From: Theristus sp. LFF4_11
Taxonomy: Eukaryota > Nematoda > Chromadorea > Monhysterida > Xyalidae
Assembly: GCA_030248135.1 (NCBI GenBank)
Contig: JASANC010003253.1
Span: 1-64,000 of the forward strand
Direction: 5' to 3'
Length of the DNA: 64,000 bases
This document shows positions 56,168 through 64,000 of the stretch, piece by piece (position 1 is the first letter of the stretch; each line of letters starts with the position of its first letter). A program made the position numbers and the translations under genes. Under the pieces are notes generated by a model. That model saw only the letters and a program-made list of their open reading frames with translations, did not search any database and was not told where the DNA came from.

Positions 56168-57982
56168 TCATAACTTTACTTTAGTGCCAAGAAAAAATGG
56201 AAACGCAACTGGCCTCACCGGTGACCAGTAGTCGGCAACATCGAATCTTCGAAGAACTTCACCATTGGACAACGACACGAACATGAGCGTTGCCGATTCG
56301 AGAGGTGAAATATCATCAGATTCAACGTCGGTCAACGCGGTCACCAGCAGTAAATCCAGGTAGGCCACGTAGTCAAACTGCGTGATACGCTGCAAACCAT
56401 TGAACGTTTTTGGGTGAAGCGTGTTTCTCAGGTTATCTGTTATGCTGCTCAGTTGCAAACATGCGCTGAAAACATTCACAGTTCGTGGTTGATCGGTGTT
56501 GAGGCTAATACGCTGTATGCTGTTCCTCCCGAATCGAGTGACATAGGACGTTGCGGGTGGACGTGACAGCTGTTCGCTAACGGGCACACTCCAACACTGC
56601 CGCAGTCTGTGTGCACCATGTTGACATAGCTGGTATAGACTGAAAATTCGCAGATAAACATTCGTTAGCGGCGCGAGAGGATTAAGATCGACTAACCAAA
56701 TGCAACGCGTGCACAGTGTTTACTTTTACTGATACCTGAGATGCGTTGAATGCGCGTGTATGATGAACGGAGAGTCATCGTATAAAAACGCCACGTCGAC
56801 TTCCGGTTCCTCAGCGTCGTTGGCGTTCACGAATTGATGAATAGGAATCTTGAAGAAACAACACGAACTTCACCTGTCTTGTTTTTTAATTAATTTTTTT
56901 TTTAATTTTTAAAAGTGAAACGAAACCACTGACGTCTGTTTGAGCATCGATTGAGCGCAGTTCATGCGGACTTTGCCAGGCACATTTCACGAGACAGTGG
57001 TACGGGCGACCACCGAATGCCAATGAATAGCCGCATTTGTGCATTTCGTACAATGGGTGCAACTCTGTGGGCACAACACAGACGCTCCGTGCTGCTCTGC
57101 CAGTCGTTGGTTGTGTCTGTGAGTGAATGTGAATTTACGAAATGTGTATACGTTTTTCGGACAGACGGAAGACTGTTGTTAATCCAACCTGACATACCAA
57201 AACATTTTTAACGATGCCGTTGAGGTTGTACATGAGCACTTTTTTGCTTGCCACAAACGTCAACAGGACATCTTCGAAGGTGTCCGCATGACGTGCCTTT
57301 TTGAATATCTGCAACAATGCAGAATTCAGGGGAACGAAAACGCTTTTGAAAAGGCAAGATACCTAACCGTATTGTCGAGCTTTACTGCAACAGTAAGCTC
57401 AATAGTTGGATGCACATTTATAAGCGCAATGACTTGCGTTTGGTCTTTTTTGACCACATTAGACACAGACGATGTCGGCGACTCTGTCGTCGTGTGACCG
57501 AACACGACAACACTTTGCGCCTCCACATTCCATCTCATCATGCTGCAATTCTTTTTTTCAAATTTCAGTAAAATGTCAGCAGTTTTTGCCGAAGTTTGCA
57601 TGCATGCTAACGTGAATGTGGCATCGGTTGGCAGTGCGACCGAGTGATGTAGACTAAGATCGCGACAGTTCAGAAATAAAACGCGGTGTTTGTTCGTCAA
57701 ACAGATGTAGTATTGCGGCAGTGGCTGATGACCCTGGAACACCAAGCCACCGTGGAAAACCATGCCGTGCCGTGCGCACGCACCACCACGTCATGGGACC
57801 TGATCTTATATTATACCGTATGGACATAGTTGTACGGCGCCATGCACAGAATTCGCTCGTTGGATGCCAACGTTGTTTCTGGCAGCCGGTGCTCGCAGAC
57901 GCCCGTGTCCAGATTGTACATCGTTGTAAAGTGATCGAGCAGCAAGCGGCGGCTGCACATGACAAACAGTGAGCTTGCAGCT
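56168..57982 (-). CDS. DCAF17: DCAF17-like CUL4-DDB1 substrate receptor (5' end unresolved)
   Basis: DCAF17 proteins are nucleolar and are thought to dock substrates to the CUL4-DDB1 ubiquitin ligase. Six minus-strand exons in consistent phase: 57982-57817, 57733-57368, 57308-57198, 57062-56934, 56848-56736, 56639-56168, giving about 451 residues to the stop (human 520). Matches in order: IFKKARHADTFEDVLLTFVA then KVLMYNL; LHPLYEMHKCGYSLAFGGRP then YHCLV (human LLFEV...AFQIGGHPWHYIV); FLYDDSPFIIHAHSTHLSLY; and FDYVAYLDLLLVTALTDVE. The pattern is a divergent beta-propeller. The first one or two exons, with the start codon, must lie at about 57990-58650 but I could not fix them. Acceptors for exons 3 and 4 of this list were chosen to keep frame. 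Confidence 0.72.
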
Positions 57983-59056
57983 CTAAAAAATGCTCGCTGA
58001 AAACGCAGCGACCAACTTGTCAAAATACGGCTGGCCTCGTGTTTTCACGGGCATCGCAGCAGTTGAAGCTGAACCGCTCGGAGAGACGATGGAAAACTGG
58101 CGACTGTTCTGAAAGTATGAATAAAATTTTAAATTTATATTTGAAGCACGCAGTTTGTCATTTTCCGTGGGTAATCGAACCCGTAACTTTCTGGATTGAA
58201 GGCGAGCATGCTAAATACCAAGTCACGGAGGCGACTATTCATGTGCTGCCACCAATACAACAAATTGAACTTAAACGTGTTCATACCGAAAGTGTCACAG
58301 CAGCGATGATGCGCCAGCAGTGACGCACCGGGTGTGCAAACGCGCCACATTCGCGACTTCGCAACAAATCGGCCACCCTCAAATTTTTACCGCCACGGTC
58401 ACCACATTGTCGGTGATATTTGTGCCGCATTCTTTGTCAAAAAAATCGATCTGTGTGAGTGAAGTGATTGCTTGTCTCCGAGATATTGCTCGTTTTGTTG
58501 AAACATTGTGACGCCGGTCGCGGTGCTTGTCTGAAATTGTAAACATCCCGAAACGTTACTAGAAGTAGAACCACAATGTCCACCATGACCACACGCCACA
58601 CATACCCACATATTTTTTTTAATACCCCACACCAGTCGTTAATCATGGCAAATCACATTTTCTCACGATGAAGGTCTGAGAAGTTTACCCTGTACCAGCA
58701 ACGATGTGAACGTTAGAATTATTACAACCGATGGAACGAAAATGCACATGCAGAACATGTGCGGGAAGCGGGATGTGCAGTTGTATGAATGCCATTGAAA
58801 AGAGTACACAAACACATTGACATCTCAATCAAACCAACAACATTCATACGCAAACGTATTTGATCGAATCGCATGGAATAAACACATGCAGAAGAAGTAA
58901 AACATGTGCAATGTTGATGCAACACATTCACAGCGAGCTGTGCCGCAGTGTGGTTGCATTTCACTGACGCTCAAAGGCCAGCAGATTGTGCAATAGTTGT
59001 TGTGGTTGTTCGTCGTTAGACTATCTTCAAGTTGAAAAACTAAAACAAACCGGAAG
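57983..59056. other. Region holding the missing DCAF17 5' exons and the P5CR promoter
   Basis: The DCAF17-like and P5CR genes are divergently arranged, so this 1.07 kb probably contains both promoters plus the unresolved DCAF17 5' exon(s). Minus-strand open stretches at 58350-58135 and 58632-58399 are candidates, but phase and splice evidence are insufficient. Confidence 0.4.
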
Positions 59057-60739
59057 ATGCCTTTGTCGGAATCGCTACGAATTGGATTCGTCGGTGCTGG
59101 CAGAATGGCAAGCGCCCTCGCGAGAGGCATGGTCAGATCCGGTAAGGCCCTGAATCGCACTTGAATAGTCAACGTGCAATTGAACATTCCACAAATCATT
59201 GCAGAAAAGATCAAACCGTGTCAGATCATTGCGAGTTCACCAAAACACGAGATGCCAAAAAAACGTAATGAAATGGCTGTGAGTTCCAGTTAATTTACAT
59301 GTTTTTGCGTTTGAAATTTACAAAATGAAGCAGTAAGAACATACGCAGGACCTCGGTGTGATGACAACGCACGACAACGTTGAGGTGGCCCAGCAGAGTG
59401 ACGTCGTGTTCGTGGCTGTGAAGCCTGTGCTCGTGCGCAATGTCTGTTCCGAGATTGCGCCGTCAATAAATCCAAGCAAACTGATTGTGTCGGTCGCGTT
59501 GGGAATCACGATTCGATCCGTGGAACAGGTTCATAATATTCAGTGACTTTCGCAATTTCAACAACCAAGTCGCTTGTCGCCATGCAAATCACCTGGGGTG
59601 AACAAAATGCAACCATTTTTGCCAAATTGCCAAAACGCAGCTGCTGCCACGCAAGGCTCGTGTGGTGCGTGTGATGCCGAACACGCCCGTTGTCGTCCGC
59701 GCAGGTGCGAGTGCGTTCAGTGTGGGCTCGGCGTGCCTTGACGGTGACGCAGCTGTCGTTAAGGCACTGCTCGACTGTGTCGGCTACTCGGTCGAAGTGC
59801 CGGAGGCCTGGGTTGATCCGGTCACCGGACTCAGCGGTTCCGGCCCGTCATATGTCAGTGTAAATCAACGCAATATTGCCATTTGAAATTGAAATGTCAA
59901 TTAACACTAGCTTAAGCTTAATGAGGAGAAACTCACAGTTTGCTCAGTTTTACGTTAGAGGTTATGGTTTGGCCGGTAGTCCTTGCATTCTCCCTCAAGG
60001 CGGGATTAGTCGCAGACTAGGAGTTGCCTTTTATCAAGAATGCCAAGACAATTCCCAATCATGTGTGCAAGGGAGAAAGAATGAATAGAATGGCACGAAG
60101 AACACGAAAAACACGTCAAATATGACACACAACTGGGTTTCTCAACGGCTTTCTTTCATTCAAATTTCGTGCGCTCCTTGCACCGTGCAAAAGCTGCCAT
60201 GTTTAATCGGCCATTCCGTACTTTTTTCACCCAAAGTTTCATCTGATTAACCACCGGTTCTTTCGTGTTGTCGGACTGAAATGATGAAACTGTTGCAGAT
60301 GTTCTGTGCCATTGAAGCGCTCGCAGATGGTGGCGTGAAAATGGGCTTACCGCGAGGTCTCGCAACACAGCTCGCCGCACACACGCTCATTGTCGGTTTT
60401 TCTCCAGTTTGAATTAGTAGCATTGTTTCGTTGTGTTCAGCACATTACAAAAAAAAACGGAGCCATTGAACATGTTCTGATGTGGACTTGATTTTAGTGC
60501 ACGCGGTGCAGAGTGCAGCAAGAGCGTTGCGAACGTTGCAGGGTGCTGCCCGCATGGTGCTCGAGACGGACACACACCCAGCGCAGTTGAAGGACGACGT
60601 ACAGTCGCCGAGTGGCTCAGCGATCTACGCGATGCATCAACTGGAGCAGTGCGGCTTCCGCGCAGCGTTGATCGGCGCTGTGCAGGCGGCGTGCGAACGC
60701 TCAAGGGTCACCGGCGAGAAAAACATTTACCTCGAGTGA
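59057..60739 (+). CDS. PYCR: Pyrroline-5-carboxylate reductase
   Basis: Catalyses the last step of proline synthesis, NAD(P)H-dependent reduction of pyrroline-5-carboxylate. Six predicted exons, 59057-59141, 59205-59278, 59349-59528, 59641-59853, 60299-60391 and 60542-60739, join in phase to 280 residues, the usual length. The Rossmann dinucleotide motif is [16 protein letters not shown]. Then come [38 protein letters not shown] (the family signature), [34 protein letters not shown] and [17 protein letters not shown]. Nothing appears lost. Human PYCR1 and PYCR2 are mitochondrial and PYCR3 cytosolic; no clear targeting peptide is seen, so the site of action is open. The exon 6 acceptor at 60541 was chosen over one at 60511 because it gives the LIGAARM junction expected for the family. 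Confidence 0.95.
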
Positions 60740-61484
60740 GGGCAATGCAGGCACATGGTTGCCTTGTGCACAAATCTTCGCTTGGCACGTTTGCACCACT
60801 GACAATTTTGAGTGACGCAAATTTCGAACCTGCCTGCTCAGTTTTGGACCAGCAGGTATCAGGAACCTGAGAAACAACTCTGTGATTAGGCTTGTTCCTA
60901 ATGATTTGTAAGAGAAAGGTTGGAAATTTGCGTTATTATACTGTGTGACTAACAGTTGACGTGATGATAGTTCCACTTTTACCTGCTACATAGAATTGAA
61001 AAAAAAATTATTCACGTTCGCAGTAATTATCGCATATGATACGCAAACAATTTCACCGTCAACCTAACCACAATATCGAAGTTCATCATATCACAATGAC
61101 AAAAATCACCAAAAACCCTCACCAATGACAAAACCGGCATTGTTAGTTAACCGAAACGTGGAGTAAAGCAATAAGACAGATTCAATACCGGTGTCACATA
61201 TCATCCCACATGAAGGATTGCATTAAGCAAAATATCACTGGATATTGCAGCGAACGGGTTGAAAACAAACCGGAATACGACAAGACGAGCCTGGGGCCCG
61301 CGGTATACGCTTACCAGGCGAAACGCAAGAAACAGTGCTTGCACGTTGTAATTGGCAAACAACAAAACACCGATAAAATAAAAACGTTTACCTAAAAACA
61401 AAAGAACAACCAAAATTACCAAAAACGAGCGTCAATCAATAACAGCAACAGACCACAACACAACTGCAAATCAGCAAAACAAAG
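60740..61484. other. Spacer between convergent P5CR and PLAA genes
   Basis: No exon or repeat recognised. 61285-61345 (CCTGGGGCC...CGCAAGAAACAGTGCTTGC) resembles 51888-51925 inside a sorting-nexin intron, a small dispersed repeat. Confidence 0.4.
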
Positions 61485-64000
61485 TTATTTTTGTTGCACC
61501 AAGTCCAACATCACTTGAATGTCCCTAGCAACCATTTTATGAGCTTCGGTCGTTGTGGCGTCCTTGATTCTGGCCAGCAAACCTGGCAATCCCAGCGACG
61601 CGGCCACTTCCATTACAAGTCGATCACCCCACAAAATCGTCACGATGCTCTGTAAGCAAGATGATTTCAAAATCGCATTTTTTACAGAAAAGCGGCGTTT
61701 CTTGCGGCAGACAAAGGACAAACTTGAAGAATGAGCATGAGCGAGTGCTGGCTGAGCGTCGCGAACACGTGCACCTTGACGAGCCCATTGAGCAAGGCGC
61801 GCACACACTCCTCGCGCACGGCAACCTCGTGCACGCGGTCGTGCTCGCTGCGTTGCAACAGCACAAGGCTGAAGTTGGCCAGGCACGAGCACGAAGCGAC
61901 CTGCACTCAGAAAACAGTGAACTCGTACACTCGAAACAAAACGAGAAAATGCACTCAAACAATGTGCGAAACGAGAATGAGCGAGACGATGCAAAACTGC
62001 TGCCAACGGGCCTGTAGCATGGGCGACGCATCAGAGATGGAGGGCACAATGAGCGCCATGAGATCAGCCATGCGATCGGTGAGTGTGGCACGGCCGAGCG
62101 GGTGCACAGCAACATTCGCCAGCGCTCGACACACAAACACACGCACTGCAAGCGGCGGCAACGACACCAGAATGTTCTCCAAACGATCCAACTGAAATGT
62201 CACTGCACCAGATCACTGCTGCGATGCTCGCAATCAACAGTTTCACCAGCCATACCGTTTGCACAGCACGTCTCTCATGTTCACCAAAAAAATGCGTCAC
62301 AGCAACGCGGTCAAGCACGGCCAGTCTGAAGGCGTCCAACGCAGGCGCGATGCTCGCTGGAAAAGAGCACACTTGAGATGCAACATTACGGGCAAGCTGT
62401 GAATGCTGGCTTGCGACAACCGATTGGCCATTGCAGTGCTTTATCGAGCGCCCGCAGATGCACTTCCGAAACAGCAGTGTGCTCATCAAGAATCAGCTTT
62501 TCCATCGCTGCCATCTCATCGTCAGACACTCGCCACTCAGGCGCCTGAAATAAAACAGCGTCATTGGGAAACAGTGACAGAGCCAGCTCAAAAAGGCACC
62601 CTGCATGGTTGGTTTGGGTTGCATAATGGACGTCTTGTGATTGCGTCGATCTGAACTGACCGTACGGCTTGCAAATGAATTCATCATTGACTGTATAAAT
62701 AAATTTGATCAGAAGACGCACACAAAAGTTGTTTCGCGCGTACCTGTGTCAAATTGTTTTCACGGAGTTTCTCGACCGCTTTCTTCGTGACTCCCTGGCG
62801 GGCGAAGCTGATATACTGTCTCAGTGGCACGTGCTCACCACGGGGACGACTTTTGTCTGCAAAACCAACAAAGTCACAAACAATGAACGTGTAAAAGCAC
62901 TATGTTCGTTGTGCAGACAGACCTTTCGGCTGGTTAGCATTGGCGACAACGGCTGACGTGCAGTCGGGCACATAGCGGCCAGCGTCGGTGAACGGATCCA
63001 GGCTGCTGCTGCCAACAGTGCCGTTCGACTGAGCAGCACTGCCTGGCACGTACCGCGAGCCGCCTACGATCATGTAAACCACAGGGAATCAGCTGATTCG
63101 TTGGTGATCACGTGATGCATGCATCTGTGCAAAACGACACTCCGCCCCACAGCATGCACGTGACCACCAACCAATCAGCGGATTCCCTATAACTTAGAGC
63201 TCGACGTTCGACTGTAACCCATGAAGAATGGAATGCAGTGCATAAAGGCTCAGTACGGAACGGTTTCGCAGCAGTGAAAATATTTACTGAATTTACTTCA
63301 CACGATGCCTGGTTCCGGATGGTCTGTAAAGATACCAAAGTTTGTTTAATCTGCCGAAAGTTTACAAATTTTCAGTAAAAAGACGCCTAAAAGAACAAAA
63401 TCTAGGTGTCCCCAACCCTTGAAACGGTACAAAATGGCATTCTGAATGAATTTTGACTTGGCGTTTTAAAAATTTGCACGAAGTCTTTCTAATTTGCATC
63501 CTTTTTTCGGCCGACGGATGAAAACTGCACCCCGGAGTTTTTAACAAAATCTAGATGCTAATAAATCAGTGTTTTGAACTTCTTCGCAGAGCGAAGAAAA
63601 TTTTCAGGAAAAGGGTTGTGAAAACGAATTTTCCGTTAAGATTATTAGGTTAAATCAAAAATTTAGGTGTCATCCAAAATTTGTAGGTGTCTCTGACACC
63701 TATTTAGGTGTAAAAACCCTGAGAAGACCGGGTCACTTGGGAAAATTTGAATGGCCACCATAAGTATGAACCTAATTTCCTTTCCACGTCTGCAAACGCA
63801 TTGAATCGCTGAAGATAAAAAAAGTGATAATAGCGAGATACGTGAAACATTGTAACAGGTGATTGAAACAAGCCGTGCATTATTTCCACTGCAGACGCAC
63901 CAGTGAACGGGTCAGCCAACTCGACTTCGGGCGTGTGCCTGACGGAGGCCATCTGCGACGTGATGAACTGCGCCACGGTCGGCACGAACTGCACCGGCAG
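61485..64000 (-). CDS. PLAA: PLAA (phospholipase A2-activating protein/Ufd3), 3' part
   Basis: PLAA binds ubiquitin and p97/VCP and works in endosomal sorting and lysosome repair. Only the end of the gene is in the window; the WD40 propeller and most of the PFU domain must lie beyond 64000. Minus-strand exons: 64000-63901 (open), 63063-62923, 62856-62744, 62544-62421, 62356-62217, 62191 to 62012 or 61988, 61900-61724, 61649-61485. The repeated DPFTG...RYVP linker typical of PLAA is present (DPFTGGSRYVPGSAA and DPFTDAGRYVPD), followed by LRQYISFARQGVTKK and the PUL armadillo-like domain (ALDAFRLAVLDRV, RVFVCRALANVAVHPLGR, SCLANFSLVLLQ, VMEVAASLGLPGLLARI). The donor after MLQ at 62012 would be GC, not GT; the alternative is GTCTCG at 61987. 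Confidence 0.85.
63370..63720. repeat. TAGGTGTC repeat copy 2, in PLAA intron 1 of the visible part
   Basis: Related to 53330-53690, with GACACCTATTTAGGTGTA at its right end. It is followed at 63778-63825 by a copy of the TTTCCACGTCTGCAAACGCA dispersed repeat. Confidence 0.55.

Noticed and set aside
4709..64000. A functional gene cluster or operon
   Set aside because: Genes lie on both strands, often convergent or divergent, from unrelated pathways, with promoter-sized gaps; no trans-splicing or shared transcript evidence is visible.

Overview
The window is animal nuclear DNA. It has multi-exon genes with GT-AG introns, many of them under 150 bases, and short pyrimidine-rich acceptors. The proteins are animal-type: PGAM5, TMEM59, the acetyl-CoA transporter SLC33A1, 14-3-3, RGS, sorting nexin 7/30, DCAF17, pyrroline-5-carboxylate reductase and PLAA. 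Exons are GC-rich in AT-richer surroundings. The compact introns and a degenerate TTAGGC-like stretch fit an invertebrate, perhaps a nematode-like lineage, but the sequence alone does not fix the phylum. I rebuilt exon chains by hand from reading frame, splice phase and remembered family sequences, so individual splice sites are predictions.

Layout. 1-4.6 kb: nested transposons. 4.7-7.5 kb: PGAM5 (+). 8.5-10.5 kb: an unknown exon, a retrotransposon relic and a small helix-turn-helix protein. 12.1-14.6 kb: TMEM59-like (+). 16.1-16.7 kb: single immunoglobulin-domain protein (+). 17.2-20.6 kb: SLC33A1 (-). 20.6-30 kb: repeats, with a second hAT copy, a tRNA-derived SINE, a 5'-truncated LINE and C/G-tract elements. 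30.4-31.7 kb: disabled 14-3-3 gene (-). 32.4-33.4 kb: unknown secreted Cys-rich protein (+). 34.3-35.2 kb: RGS protein 1 (+). 35.2-40.2 kb: no recognised gene. 40.2-40.8 kb: small membrane protein (+). 41-48.4 kb: a second nest of elements. 48.5-53.0 kb: SNX7/SNX30-like (+). 55.0-55.8 kb: RGS protein 2 (+). 56.2-58 kb: DCAF17-like (-). 59.1-60.7 kb: P5C reductase (+). 61.5-64 kb: 3' part of PLAA (-), running off the window.

The genes are unrelated housekeeping and signalling genes on both strands, with no sign of an operon or functional cluster. Themes such as mitochondrion (PGAM5, P5CR), endomembrane and lysosome (TMEM59, SLC33A1, SNX, PLAA), ubiquitin (DCAF17, PLAA) and signalling (RGS, 14-3-3) probably sit together by chance.

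The most informative part is the repeat landscape. Several elements can be delimited exactly because the window holds both the filled site with its target duplication and a paralogous empty site. These are two hAT copies, a ~1 kb hAT-like element carrying one of them, C/G-tract MITEs, a TA-inserting foldback MITE, a SINE and a LINE. A further MITE family carries a TGACGTCA octamer in its inverted ends. The two RGS genes share an identical 157-base exon core inside otherwise diverged sequence, which points to recent gene conversion. I found no CRISPR array, operon or convincing new multi-gene system.
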